Part shown: positions 17,767 through 26,836 of the stretch, in pieces
How the letters are laid out: each line of letters opens with the position of its first letter
Position numbering within the stretch: the stretch's first letter is position 1
Assembly: GCF_004745955.1 (NCBI RefSeq)
Contig: NZ_SRLD01000009.1
Location: 60,897 to 124,896 of the forward strand
DNA from: Hymenobacter elongatus
GTDB lineage: Bacteria > Bacteroidota > Bacteroidia > Cytophagales > Hymenobacteraceae
Reading direction: 5' to 3'
DNA length: 64,000 bases
Program-made: the position numbers and the translations under genes
The notes under the pieces: generated by a model
Told to the model about the DNA's origin: nothing
The model's input: the letters and a program-made list of their open reading frames with translations, nothing else
The model's database searches: none

Positions 17767-18765
17767 ATGTCTTTGCCCTCTTCTGACCGCGTAGCCCCGT
17801 TGCAAGCATCTGACTATCAGCAGAAGATCAAGCAGGTATTCGCCGAGGTCGGCAAAGTGGTGGTGGGGCAGCAGTACATGGTTGGCCGCCTGCTCATCGG
17901 CTTGTGCACGGGGGGGCATATTCTGCTCGAGGGGGTGCCGGGTCTGGCCAAGACTTTGACCATCAGTACTCTTTCCAAGGTGCTGCACCTGCACTTCCAG
18001 CGCGTGCAGTTCACTCCCGATCTGCTGCCCTCCGACTTGGTGGGCACTATGATCTACAACCAGAACCAGTCGATATTCGAGGTGAAGAAGGGGCCTATTT
18101 TCGCTAATCTGGTGCTGGCTGACGAAATAAACCGCTCCCCGGCCAAGGTGCAGAGCGCCCTGCTCGAAGCTATGCAGGAAAAGCAGGTTACCATCGGCGA
18201 AACCACGTATCCGCTCGATTTGCCGTTTCTGGTGCTGGCTACCCAAAACCCGGTGGAGCAGGAAGGCACCTACCCGCTGCCTGAGGCGCAGGTCGACCGG
18301 TTTATGATGAAGGTGCACGTCGACTACCTCAAGAAGGCCGACGAGCTGGAAGTAATGCGCCGCATGGCCAACATGAGCTACGTAGGCGAGGTGAACCCCA
18401 TTCTGACCAAGGAAGATATCTTCGGAATCCGCTCCATGATTAACCAGGTGCAGATATCGGAAACCCTGGAGAAATACATCATTGAGCTGGTATTTGCCAC
18501 CCGCAAGCCAGCCGAATACGACCTAGCCGAGTTTGCGCAGTACGTGCAGTTTGGCGTGAGCCCACGGGCCAGCATCGCCCTGCACCGTGCGGCCAAAGCC
18601 GTGGCCTTTTTCGACGAGCGCGACTACGTGCTGCCCGAGGACATCAAGGAAGTGGCCGGCGACGTGCTCAACCACCGCATTTTACTCAACTACGAGGCTG
18701 AAGCCGATGGCATCCGCACCCAGGATTTCATCGACGCCATCCTGCGCAAAGTGCCCATTAGCTAA
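17767..18765 (+). CDS. MoxR family AAA+ ATPase
   Basis: 332 aa cytoplasmic AAA+ chaperone-like ATPase. Walker A is EGVPGLAKT near residue 57 and Walker B is LADEINRSPAKVQSALLEAM. Sensor 1 is LVLATQNPVEQEGTYPLPEAQVDRF, and the C-terminal lid has YVQFGVSPRASIALHRAAKA. MoxR proteins act with DUF58 and von Willebrand domain partners to mature or insert metal centres or envelope complexes. Those partners are not adjacent here: the next gene is an acyltransferase whose frame overlaps the MoxR stop. A near-consensus TACCTTTA lies 26-33 bases upstream of the ATG. Confidence 0.93.
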   Translation: MSLPSSDRVAPLQASDYQQKIKQVFAEVGKVVVGQQYMVGRLLIGLCTGGHILLEGVPGLAKTLTISTLSKVLHLHFQRVQFTPDLLPSDLVGTMIYNQNQSIFEVKKGPIFANLVLADEINRSPAKVQSALLEAMQEKQVTIGETTYPLDLPFLVLATQNPVEQEGTYPLPEAQVDRFMMKVHVDYLKKADELEVMRRMANMSYVGEVNPILTKEDIFGIRSMINQVQISETLEKYIIELVFATRKPAEYDLAEFAQYVQFGVSPRASIALHRAAKAVAFFDERDYVLPEDIKEVAGDVLNHRILLNYEAEADGIRTQDFIDAILRKVPIS

Positions 18766-18800
18766 TGCCCCGGCACCCAGGAGCACGCGACGCGGGGCGC

Positions 18801-19358
18801 ATGAAAAACGGAATCAGACAGCTGCTCAGTCGGCTGCTGGCGGCGCGGCCGGAAATGCCGCTGAGCTTTTACGCCTTGGATGTGCTGTTTCGGCGGCTGC
18901 TGCGGCAAAATGCCGGTGTGCGCTGGGCAGTGCATCACACCAGCACCATTCGCAGCCCCGAGCGGCTCACGGCTGGTCGGGGCTCCTTTCCCGGCGACTC
19001 GCCCGGCGTGTATATCAATGCGGATAACGGTGTCAGTATCGGCGACTTCACCAACCTGGGGCCCCAGGTGGGGCTGATTTCGGCTAACCATGATGCGGTA
19101 GACAATGGCGTGGGCGTGGCAGCGCCGCCCCTGCGCGTGGGCAGCTTCTGCTGGCTGGGCATGGGCGCCGTTGTGCTGCCGGGCGTGGCGCTGGGCGATT
19201 TTACAATAGTGGGAGCCGGGGCCGTGGTCACCCGGAGCTTTCCGGAGGGCTACTGCGTGCTGGCCGGCAACCCGGCCCGAATTCTAAGACATCTGAACCG
19301 CGAAGAATGTGATGCGCAAGCCCGAAGCACCTACGAGCGGCACGCTGCTAGGAAATAG
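18801..19358 (+). CDS. Hexapeptide-repeat (LbH) acyltransferase
   Basis: 185 aa from the ATG at 18801; an in-frame ATG at 18765 overlaps the MoxR stop and is also possible. A left-handed beta-helix is shown by the imperfect hexapeptides VYINADNGVSIGDFTNLGPQ, then SFCWLGMGAVVLPGVALGDF and TIVGAGAVVTRSFPEG, ending with VLAGNPARILRHLN. This layout is typical of serine/sugar O- or N-acetyltransferases. The catalytic His would be in LISANHDAVDNG. It probably acetylates a sugar of an exported polysaccharide, an inference from the following flippase gene, whose start lies 50 bases inside this gene. Confidence 0.85.
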   Translation: MKNGIRQLLSRLLAARPEMPLSFYALDVLFRRLLRQNAGVRWAVHHTSTIRSPERLTAGRGSFPGDSPGVYINADNGVSIGDFTNLGPQVGLISANHDAVDNGVGVAAPPLRVGSFCWLGMGAVVLPGVALGDFTIVGAGAVVTRSFPEGYCVLAGNPARILRHLNREECDAQARSTYERHAARK

Positions 19359-20721
19359 CGCGTATATCTTCCTGATTCGATTTTTTCCTACTCTGGCTAC
19401 TGTCGTGGCACTCGTGTGGCTGTCGCGGCACATGAGTCCGGCCTGGTATGGGCGCTACCAGAGTTTTTGGGTGCAGTGGCAAGTGCTGCATGTCGTAGCC
19501 TGTCTGGGCCTACCGACGCTGGTGCTTACATACCCGGCGGCGCTGATAAACGGGCTGGTGCGGGGCACGAGCCGACGGCAGGCCGCAGTGGTGGCAGGCT
19601 GGTGGGTAGTGGTGGCAGGTGGGCTCATGGCTGTGCAGTGGCTGACGAATTCACTCTTTGCCCCTTGGCAGGCCGGCGCGTTCCTGTTGCTGAGCGTGCC
19701 GGTAGCGGTGCTCGAAGCGTATGCCTTGCTGGGGCGGCAGTTTCGGCCGGTAGCTTTGATCAGCGTGACGTACGCTGGCATTTTTGGCCTGAGCCATGCG
19801 TTGCTGGTGGGCGAGGTGCTGAGCAGCACGCAGCTGATGTACTGGCTGCTGCTAGGCAACGGGCTGCGGCTGGGCGCGCTGGCGCAGCTGGCCCGGCGGC
19901 AGTACCACGCCGCCGCCGGCCCCGTAGCCTGGCACACCGTGCGCAGCCTGTGGTTCCATACCGCCCTGAATGAAGTGGTGCAGGTGTTGTTCCGGTGGGT
20001 AGATAAGTTTGCTCTGAACTTCCTGCTGCCTGCCGCTCTTTTCGCGCTCTACTTCAATGGGACGCTCGACGTGCCGTTTCTGCCGCTGCTGCTGGGGGCG
20101 GCCGGCAGTGCGCTGTTGCTGCATTTTGGCCAGCCCGACCTGCCCGACGCCGCCCGGCTCGCCACCTTGAAAACGGCCGCTACGGTGCTCGGTCGCATTG
20201 TTTTTCCGCTGTTCTTTTTCCTGATTCTTTTCCGGGCTGAGCTGTTCGGAGTCGTTTTCGCGCATCGCTACGATGCGGCCGTGCCGCTCTTCCTGGTGTC
20301 GTCGCTCGTAATACCACTGCGGGCTTACAACTTCACGGCGCTGCTGCAGCACAAAGGCTGTGGACGCATTATTACCATCGGGGCAGTGCTTGATTTACTG
20401 CTGGCGCTGGGGCTCATGTATCCGCTGTACCGGCTGCTGGGACTGGCGGGTGTGGCGCTGGCCTTCGTGGTCAGCACCTACTGCCAGGCAGGTTTCTACG
20501 TAGTCCATACGGCCCGGCTCTTGGCCGTGCGGTGGTTCGACGTGCTACCCTGGCGCTCCTGGGCCGGGCAGTTTGCCGGCTTCGGGCTTGGGTTTCTGTT
20601 GCTGCACCTGCTGTTGAGTCGCTTCTTCACCGAGCAGGTAGTGCTGCTCTCGGCCGGTGTGGCTACTGGCTTGCTGATGGTGGTGTCGTTGTGGCGGCTG
20701 CGCCGTCAGCCGCCAGTATAG
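19309..20721 (+). CDS. Polysaccharide flippase-like membrane protein
   Basis: 470 aa with about 12-14 hydrophobic segments. It opens GTLLGNSAYIFLIRFFPTLA, a pattern typical of the MOP/Wzx superfamily of lipid-linked glycan flippases. A positively charged RWVDKFALNFLLP stretch sits mid-protein and the C-terminus is RRQPPV. GTG at 19309 or ATG at 19312 can start it, both within the end of the acyltransferase gene, so translation is probably coupled. Together with that gene it suggests assembly and export of a decorated glycan, but no glycosyltransferases follow, so the main glycan cluster must lie elsewhere. Confidence 0.82.
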   Translation: MMRKPEAPTSGTLLGNSAYIFLIRFFPTLATVVALVWLSRHMSPAWYGRYQSFWVQWQVLHVVACLGLPTLVLTYPAALINGLVRGTSRRQAAVVAGWWVVVAGGLMAVQWLTNSLFAPWQAGAFLLLSVPVAVLEAYALLGRQFRPVALISVTYAGIFGLSHALLVGEVLSSTQLMYWLLLGNGLRLGALAQLARRQYHAAAGPVAWHTVRSLWFHTALNEVVQVLFRWVDKFALNFLLPAALFALYFNGTLDVPFLPLLLGAAGSALLLHFGQPDLPDAARLATLKTAATVLGRIVFPLFFFLILFRAELFGVVFAHRYDAAVPLFLVSSLVIPLRAYNFTALLQHKGCGRIITIGAVLDLLLALGLMYPLYRLLGLAGVALAFVVSTYCQAGFYVVHTARLLAVRWFDVLPWRSWAGQFAGFGLGFLLLHLLLSRFFTEQVVLLSAGVATGLLMVVSLWRLRRQPPV

Positions 20722-20745
20722 CGCCAATCCTTAACGGCTTTGCAA

Positions 20746-20778
20746 CAAAAAGGCCTGCTCCAGATGTGGAGCAGGCCT
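20746..20778 (-). terminator. Intrinsic terminator after the T9SS beta-helix-like protein
   Basis: Stem AGGCCTGCTCCA / TGGAGCAGGCCT with loop GATG. The A run on the + side (20746-20750) supplies the T tract for the leftward transcript. It also lies just beyond the convergent flippase gene. Confidence 0.88.
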
Positions 20779-20831
20779 CTATTCGCCTAGCTATATTTCC
20801 TTGTATAAGCAGCCAATAACATAAAGGCAAA

Positions 20832-22487
20832 TTATTTAGCTACTACAAAACGCACTGTCTGGCTTACCTCGTTCGTCGTGACGGTGGCGATGTACACGCC
20901 GTTTTTCAGCGACGAAGGCAGTGCCAGCTGCTGCGGGCCAGCGCTCAGACGCCCAGCTTCGATTACGGCTACCTGCCGCCCCAAAGCATCGGCTACGCGC
21001 ACCGTGGCCACATCAGCCCGCTGCAGCGTGAAAGACAGCAGCGCGGCTCCGGCAGTAGGGTTAGGCGCTACGCTCAGGCCCTGCACTTGCTCCGAAGCAG
21101 GCTTGGCCGCCAGCGTGACACCAGGACGGTTGTAGCAGGTGGTCTGGGGGTTGAAGTTAGACCAGCCGGCGGCCCAGTTGGTAGTTCCACCGAAGGCTCC
21201 CCGGAAGGTGCCGGTTTTTTCAAAAAAGGTATCGGCCAGCTTGGCATCGGCAAAGGAAGCGCCGGTATTCAGCACCGAGCCAGCCGGCAGCGCCAGGTCA
21301 GGCACGCAGGGCGCATTGCTGCAGGTACCCGTCACCCGGAAGTTATCGGCATTCAGCCCCAGGTCGCTGCTGGCCGGCAAAGTGGTGTTGCCACTGTTCA
21401 ACCAGAAGCCCTGCACGTCGAAAGTGCCGCCGCTTTGCTGAGTATAGGGATTGCCCATACCCGCCATTACGTTGTTCTTGAGCACCAGCGTCCCGCCCGT
21501 GGCGTTGGCCTGCACGGCCGAGCCGTCCAGGGTCAGACCCTGGGGCCAGCCCGTCAGCACCGAGTTGAAAATGGAGATGCTGGTGTTGCGACGCAGGTGC
21601 ATCGACCGTGTGAAGTTGGCCGTAACGCCGATGGGGTTTGGCAGAATAGCCGTGATGTTGGAGAAAATAGGCGCCGTACGGGGCGTCAGCGCCGAGCCGG
21701 CCGCGTCGTTGTCCGACTCAAAGGCCGTCGAGCCCGATACGTCGGCCGAGTTCGGCTCGCGCAGCACCAGACCGTACTGCACCTTGCCCTGGAAGCCGAA
21801 GTCAGTATCGAAGTCGTCGTCGGTAGCGGCAATGGCAATCAGGTGCTTGGCATTCACCGTGCCGCCGAACCACTCGAAGGAGTCGTCGCCGCAATAGGCT
21901 ACCTGTACGTAATCAATAGTAGTGCCCGCGCCAACGCCGCCCATGGTCAGGCCGTTGATTTCGGAGTTAGGCTGGAAAGCAATACCGGGGAATTCGATGC
22001 GCACGTAGCGCAGCGTGCCCGAGTTGTCGTTCGGGTCGGTGCCGCCATATATCGCCCCTACGCCGCCTTCAATGGTAGGCGTGCCGGCCTGGTTTACCGG
22101 CGCCCGACCGCAGAGGATCAGTCCGCCCCAGTCGCCGCGGGCCCGGGAGCCGGCTGGCTGGTTGGAGGTGAAAACGATGGGCTGGGCCGCCGTGCCGTTG
22201 GCCTCAATGCGGCCGCCCTGCCTGATAATCAGCGCGCCTTTGCTGGCCTTATCGCCTTTGATGATGGTGCCGGGCTGAATGGTCAGGACCGCGCCGTTCT
22301 CCACGAATACAAAGCCATTCAACAGGTAGATGTTGTCGCTGGTCCAGGTCGTGTTGCTCGTAATCGCGCCCGATACGGCAACGGTAGCCGGGGCAGCCGG
22401 GCAGACGGTCTGGGCTGATACGGAAGCAACCGGGGTAGCGGTGGCTACAGCGCAGGCGAGTAGGGCAGGGAGTAGAAGCTTTTTCAT
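20832..22487 (-). CDS. Secreted beta-helix-like protein with T9SS sorting tail
   Basis: 551 aa from the ATG at 22487, with a signal peptide (MKKLLLPALLACAVATATP). The body has repeated short strands (NGAVLTIQPGTIIKGDKASK, ALIIRQGGRIEANG, and later VLKNNVMAGMGN) as in parallel right-handed beta-helix proteins. It carries GDWGGLILCGRAPVN and a Asp-rich AATDDDFDTDFGFQG stretch that may bind Ca2+. The last ~85 residues (VQGLSVAPNPTAGAALLSFT ... VYIATVTTNEVSQTVRFVV) are a T9SS sorting domain. No promoter box is seen before it, so it is probably co-transcribed with the TonB receptor upstream. It may be the receptor's surface partner; substrate unknown. Confidence 0.85.
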   Translation of the reverse strand: MKKLLLPALLACAVATATPVASVSAQTVCPAAPATVAVSGAITSNTTWTSDNIYLLNGFVFVENGAVLTIQPGTIIKGDKASKGALIIRQGGRIEANGTAAQPIVFTSNQPAGSRARGDWGGLILCGRAPVNQAGTPTIEGGVGAIYGGTDPNDNSGTLRYVRIEFPGIAFQPNSEINGLTMGGVGAGTTIDYVQVAYCGDDSFEWFGGTVNAKHLIAIAATDDDFDTDFGFQGKVQYGLVLREPNSADVSGSTAFESDNDAAGSALTPRTAPIFSNITAILPNPIGVTANFTRSMHLRRNTSISIFNSVLTGWPQGLTLDGSAVQANATGGTLVLKNNVMAGMGNPYTQQSGGTFDVQGFWLNSGNTTLPASSDLGLNADNFRVTGTCSNAPCVPDLALPAGSVLNTGASFADAKLADTFFEKTGTFRGAFGGTTNWAAGWSNFNPQTTCYNRPGVTLAAKPASEQVQGLSVAPNPTAGAALLSFTLQRADVATVRVADALGRQVAVIEAGRLSAGPQQLALPSSLKNGVYIATVTTNEVSQTVRFVVAK

Positions 22488-22610
22488 GACAGTATGGATG
22501 GATGAAGGATGGTCAGATTTGCCGGGGCGAAGGTCCGAAACCAATACGCCCACCGGGTCAGGATGGGCGTTATGGTTTCGTTAGCGGGAGGTTACCTTAT
22601 TGTGCCGGCG

Positions 22611-25451
22611 CTAGAAGTTGTAGGTCAGGCCCAGGGTGGAGTAAGTACCGCGGCGGTAGCTTACAAACGACACCCGGGGCTCGTCCTTGCTGATCTTGCC
22701 GTCCCGGTTCAGGTCGTAGTAGGTGCGGTAGCGCTGGTTAAGCAAGTCCTGGATGCCGGCTTTCAGCTGCAGATGCTTGCCGAGGCCCTTGGTTACGGCG
22801 AGGTCCACTACGTGGCGGGGCATCTCAATAGCGGAGAAGTTCTGAGTCTTATCGCCCACGAAGGAGATGCGCTGCCCTATCACGTTGTACTGGGCAGAAA
22901 CCTGCCATTTGCGGTCGTCGTCCTGGAAAAATACGCCGGTGTTGACCACGAAGGGCGACTGGCCCTGCAGGGCCCGGTCGGTGAGGGCGAAACCCCGGTT
23001 CGCGTCATTATCGGGCAGCTGGACGCGGCTGCGGATAAACGAAGCGTTCAGCACTACTCCGAACTTCTGCAGAAAAGGATTCTCGGTGAGCTCCACGAAG
23101 CCTTTGCGGGCCTCCAGCTCGATGCCGACGTCGTAGGCCTTATCCGCGTTCTGGTACGTCAGGTAGAGCTGGGAGGTACCCACCGACTGGGTGGTCTGCT
23201 CAATAGCGTTGCGGAACTGCTTGTAGAATACCCCAATCGACAGCATTTCGGAGCGGGTCGGGTAGAACTCGTAGCGCAGGTCGGCGTTGTAGATAGTGGC
23301 CGTTTGCAGGCTGTCGTTGCCCGTGATGATGGCGTTGTTGCTGAAGTCGAAGTACGAGAACCCGGCAATTTCACGGAACTCCGGGCGGTTCACGCTCACA
23401 CTACCGCCCAGGCGGAGCAGGCTGCGCTGGTTGAAGTTGTAGGTGGCGTTAAGCGAGGGGAGGGGAATGGTTTTGAGCTCCTGGTACTTGGGGTCTTCCC
23501 CGCCGTCGTCGAGGAAGCGCCGGTTGTGCTCCACGCGCAGGCCGCCCGACAAGCTGAGCTGGTCGGAGATGGGTGCTACCACCCCTACATAGCCCGCCAG
23601 CAGCGTGTTTTCAGCCTCGTACGATTCGTCCGGCTTGGTGCCTTCTTCCAGCTTGAAGCCGTCAACGGGGTCAATATTTTCCGGAGCGAAGATCCGGTCA
23701 ATAGGGGAAGTCAGGATTTCGTCGCGGTCAGGCCGGTTGTTGAAGGCATCGAAGTTGCTGAACGTGTAAGAGAAGTAGCGCTGGTTGTACTGCCGGGTTT
23801 TGCGCTCCGTGTAGAAGCCCGCCCGGATCTTATACTCATTGGCTTTGGTCGTGTCGCGGCCCAGAAGGCGCTGCTCCCACTGGCCGGCGCCGGTGTAGGT
23901 GTTCTCCTTCAGCGACGAGAAAAAGCGGCTGGCATCGAAGGGGTTACCACCATTGGGGATTACCACAAAAAACTGGCGGTCGGAATCCTCGGGGCGCTGG
24001 GCCCGGTAGCGGCTGTAGTCGGGCTCGTCGCGGTATACGTAGTTGTAGCCGCCGGTCCAGGTTACGGTCGAGCGGCTGGCCGGGCCTACCTCGTGGGTGC
24101 CCTGCAGCTGGCCGGAATAGATCGTGCGGCTCTGGTAGTGCAGGGCATGGTCGTTGCGCTCCTGCTGTTCTACCTTGTCAACGCCGACGCGGTTTACCAC
24201 TTCATCGGTACCGTACTGGTTCAGGAAGTTGCGGAATTCCACCCGGTTCCGGTCGTTGAGGCGCAGCTGCCAGTTATGAATCACGCCCAGCCGGACGGCC
24301 GTCAGCGCGCGGGTATCGTTGTAGTCGTACTGCAGCGGATACTTCTGATCAATCTCAACGAACTCGCCGGCCCGCTGGCGCGACTGTACATATTGTTCGC
24401 GGGTGTTGGAGTAGGAAACCGACGTCACGTTGCTCAGGTACATCGACCCGATTTCAAAACGGCGGTTGATGCCCAGCGAAGCCCGCAGGTCGGGCATGGC
24501 TTTAGCCAGACTCGGCAGCCAGGCCGTGCTCCGGAAGCTGCGGCTGATGGTGTTGAGCTGTGCCGCCGGTACGTTATCAGGACTTACCTGGCCGGCCGGT
24601 ACGGCGGCTGGCAGATCCCGCCGGCCATTGTCGAACCCCAACCAGTCGGTACGGGTGCGGTTGCTGCTCATGTAGCCATTCTGGAACGTAGTGTTGTTAC
24701 GCGCCCAGCCGGACAGGCTGAAGCTGGTCGTGTTTTCCAGCACCGAGTTTTTGGTGTACACCTTTACCACCCCGCCGCCAAATTCGCCCGGCAGCTCCGG
24801 CGAGCCCGACTTGAAAATCAGGATCCGGTCAATCACCGACGAGGGCAGGATATCGAACGAGAACGAGCGGGTATCTACTTCGGCCGAGGGCGTCAGCGCG
24901 TCGTTCAGCATCACCGTATTGTAGCGCTCGGCCAGACCACGGATAACGATGAAGTTGTTGTTTTGAATGGTTACCCCCGGAATCCGCTTCACCACTTCCG
25001 AAGCATCCCGGTCCAGGGTCTTCACGATCTGGTCGTTGCTCATACCGCTGACGACCATTTCGCTTTTCCGCAGATCCTGAATCAGGGCTACCTCGGTGCC
25101 CGTCTGCTTCTGGCCCGTCACCACCACCTCTTTCAGATTCTGGGTGTTTTCTTCCATCACGCCGTTGAGCGTCGTGTTGGCGTTGGCACTCACTACGATA
25201 CCGGCAAACGTCATCGGCTTGTAGCCGATGTACGTCATCGTTATATTATAGGAGCCTGGCTCAAGCTTCAGCTCATATTTGCCGTCTACGTCTACCGGAG
25301 CGGCCTGCACGGTGCCCGTTACCAGTACGGTAGCCCCGATAACCCCTTCCCCCGTCTTTTTGTCAGTCACTTTTCCGCTGAGCGTGCCTTGCTGAGCGCG
25401 GGCGAAAGTGCTGATAATCAGCAAAATAAACAGTAGTCCTGAACGGCGCAT
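22611..25451 (-). CDS. TonB-dependent outer-membrane receptor with CarboxypepD_reg-like domain
   Basis: 946 aa from the ATG at 25451. A signal peptide (RRSGLLFILLIISTFARAQ) is followed by the carboxypeptidase-regulatory-like Ig domain at about 22-105 (GTLSGKVTDKKTGEGVIGAT). The plug domain covers about 115-240 (VVKRIPGVTIQNNNFIVIRG, then LPSSVIDRILIFKSGSPELP), and a long 22-strand-type barrel ends with aromatic ...GLTYNF. An upstream ATG at 25478 overlaps the -7 box and was rejected. It uses TonB energy to import or export a ligand across the outer membrane. No SusD partner is present, so it is not a classical polysaccharide utilisation pair; the downstream T9SS protein may take that role. 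Confidence 0.93.
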   Translation of the reverse strand: MRRSGLLFILLIISTFARAQQGTLSGKVTDKKTGEGVIGATVLVTGTVQAAPVDVDGKYELKLEPGSYNITMTYIGYKPMTFAGIVVSANANTTLNGVMEENTQNLKEVVVTGQKQTGTEVALIQDLRKSEMVVSGMSNDQIVKTLDRDASEVVKRIPGVTIQNNNFIVIRGLAERYNTVMLNDALTPSAEVDTRSFSFDILPSSVIDRILIFKSGSPELPGEFGGGVVKVYTKNSVLENTTSFSLSGWARNNTTFQNGYMSSNRTRTDWLGFDNGRRDLPAAVPAGQVSPDNVPAAQLNTISRSFRSTAWLPSLAKAMPDLRASLGINRRFEIGSMYLSNVTSVSYSNTREQYVQSRQRAGEFVEIDQKYPLQYDYNDTRALTAVRLGVIHNWQLRLNDRNRVEFRNFLNQYGTDEVVNRVGVDKVEQQERNDHALHYQSRTIYSGQLQGTHEVGPASRSTVTWTGGYNYVYRDEPDYSRYRAQRPEDSDRQFFVVIPNGGNPFDASRFFSSLKENTYTGAGQWEQRLLGRDTTKANEYKIRAGFYTERKTRQYNQRYFSYTFSNFDAFNNRPDRDEILTSPIDRIFAPENIDPVDGFKLEEGTKPDESYEAENTLLAGYVGVVAPISDQLSLSGGLRVEHNRRFLDDGGEDPKYQELKTIPLPSLNATYNFNQRSLLRLGGSVSVNRPEFREIAGFSYFDFSNNAIITGNDSLQTATIYNADLRYEFYPTRSEMLSIGVFYKQFRNAIEQTTQSVGTSQLYLTYQNADKAYDVGIELEARKGFVELTENPFLQKFGVVLNASFIRSRVQLPDNDANRGFALTDRALQGQSPFVVNTGVFFQDDDRKWQVSAQYNVIGQRISFVGDKTQNFSAIEMPRHVVDLAVTKGLGKHLQLKAGIQDLLNQRYRTYYDLNRDGKISKDEPRVSFVSYRRGTYSTLGLTYNF

Positions 25452-25475
25452 ACAACGGGTAGTTTGTTCGATGCA

Positions 25476-25483
25476 CAAAGCTA
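25476..25483 (-). promoter_or_regulatory. -7 promoter box for the TonB receptor operon
   Basis: TAGCTTTG on the minus strand, exact TAnnTTTG, about 25 bases before the ATG at 25451. It overlaps the alternative upstream ATG and so helps decide the start. Confidence 0.6.
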
Positions 25484-25568
25484 CCGCAGCCCTGTTATGC
25501 TAGTATTGTGGCAAGATTATCCTTGTGTTACTCTCGAAAGTATATATTCATATTCTGTTGGGAACCAT

Positions 25569-25576
25569 TACTTTTG
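25569..25576 (+). promoter_or_regulatory. -7 promoter box for yicC
   Basis: TACTTTTG, exact TAnnTTTG, 38 bases before the ATG at 25614. No -33 TTG at the usual spacing. Confidence 0.55.
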
Positions 25577-25613
25577 CAGCCGCTTTCCCCTGACCTCACT
25601 TTCTTCGCGCCAC

Positions 25614-26504
25614 ATGCTTTTGTCCATGACCGGCTACGGAATCGCGCATCGCGAAACCGACCGTTATTCGGCCACGGTCGAAATCAAGTCGCTCAACTCC
25701 AAAACCCTGGACTTGAGCTTGCGTCTGCCCCGTTTTTTGCAGGACAGAGAGCTGGAGCTTCGCAATCTTATTACCAAAGCCTTAGTGAGAGGGAAAGTAA
25801 ACCTCAGCTTTGACTTTGTGCGGCCCCGTAACGCGGTGCGCCCTACAGCGGTGCTCAACCAGGAAATGCTGCTGGCAGCGTATCGGGAGCTGGAAAAAGC
25901 CGCTGAGCTCGTAGGGGCTCCCAAGGATCAGTTGTTTGCGTTGGCTCTGCACATGCCTGGTGTTCTGCAGCCAGCCGCCGAAGTTGCCGTCGAAGACGAG
26001 GAGGAAGTTAGCTGGGACGAATTGTTGCCTTTGGTAACAGAGGCCTTGGAGCGTGTCAATCAGTTTCGGCAAGATGAAGGCCATACGCTCACCGGTGAAA
26101 TTGTGGGGTATGTAGAGCGCATCCAGCAGCAATTGTTGGAAGTCGAACGGCACGACCCAGCCCGGATTGAGCAAGTTCGGCAGCGCTTGCAGCAGCATTT
26201 AGCCGACCTCACTGCCCACGAGCAATTCAACCCTGTGCGGTTCGAGCAGGAGGTACTCTATTATATTGAGAAGCTTGACATTGCCGAGGAAAAGGTCCGT
26301 TTGACCAGTCATTTGCAGTACTTCATCGAAACTGTAGCCCTGCCAGAGCTCAATGGAAAGAAATTAGCCTTTATTTCGCAGGAAATTGGCCGCGAAATCA
26401 ATACAATTGGTTCAAAGGCAAACGATTCAGTCGTTCAGCACTTGGTAGTAGGTATGAAGGAAGAACTCGAAAAGATCAAGGAGCAAATCAATAATATTCT
26501 TTGA
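25614..26504 (+). CDS. yicC: YicC family endoribonuclease
   Basis: 296 aa. The start MLLSMTGYGIAHRE contains the near-invariant MTGYG opening of the family. The body has VEIKSLNSKTLDLSLRLP and RGKVNLSFDF, and the C-terminal half ends with KLDIAEEKVRLTSHLQYF, GKKLAFISQEIGREINTIGS and KANDSVVQHLVVGMKEELEK, all typical of YicC/DUF1732. The E. coli protein is an endoribonuclease that affects stationary-phase survival and degradation of a small RNA; the same activity is expected but not shown here. The frame is open upstream, but conservation begins at MTGYG. Confidence 0.95.
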   Translation: MLLSMTGYGIAHRETDRYSATVEIKSLNSKTLDLSLRLPRFLQDRELELRNLITKALVRGKVNLSFDFVRPRNAVRPTAVLNQEMLLAAYRELEKAAELVGAPKDQLFALALHMPGVLQPAAEVAVEDEEEVSWDELLPLVTEALERVNQFRQDEGHTLTGEIVGYVERIQQQLLEVERHDPARIEQVRQRLQQHLADLTAHEQFNPVRFEQEVLYYIEKLDIAEEKVRLTSHLQYFIETVALPELNGKKLAFISQEIGREINTIGSKANDSVVQHLVVGMKEELEKIKEQINNIL

Positions 26505-26836
26505 GTCCAAGCCTTCACCATCACCCCACAGGTATATGTGTAATTGAACTTTTGACATAAAATTTGGCATAGTTGACCAGCTATGTTGATTGATGAGTTT
26601 TAATGTTGTCTGGGGCTACATCCGAAAATAGATATTTTCCGTAAATGGCCTCAGCAACCCTAGAAGCAAGTTTTCTTGGACTCTAAATGCTGTATCTGCT
26701 TGTGTTGCGAATTATTTCTTGAGTAAAATTTGCACCTTCAGATTTTCTGCGTAAATTGTGTTATCCGAACAGAGTGCCAACTCGCCTTTCGGAGTTTTAC
26801 TTACCTTTGAATTCCACGTTTTTTTCAGCCACTACT
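26505..26836. other. 332-bp AT-richer intergenic region
   Basis: No gene or repeat recognised. It is visibly richer in A and T than its surroundings. It contains only the -7 box of the next gene near its right end. Confidence 0.4.
26802..26809 (+). promoter_or_regulatory. -7 promoter box for the 180-aa exported protein
   Basis: TACCTTTG, exact TAnnTTTG, 28 bases before the ATG at 26837. The frame is open upstream to 26756, but this box favours the later start. Confidence 0.6.

Noticed and set aside
22509..25436. 975-codon open frame on the + strand
   Set aside because: It is the antisense shadow of the TonB receptor gene, which has clear plug and barrel motifs and an upstream promoter box.
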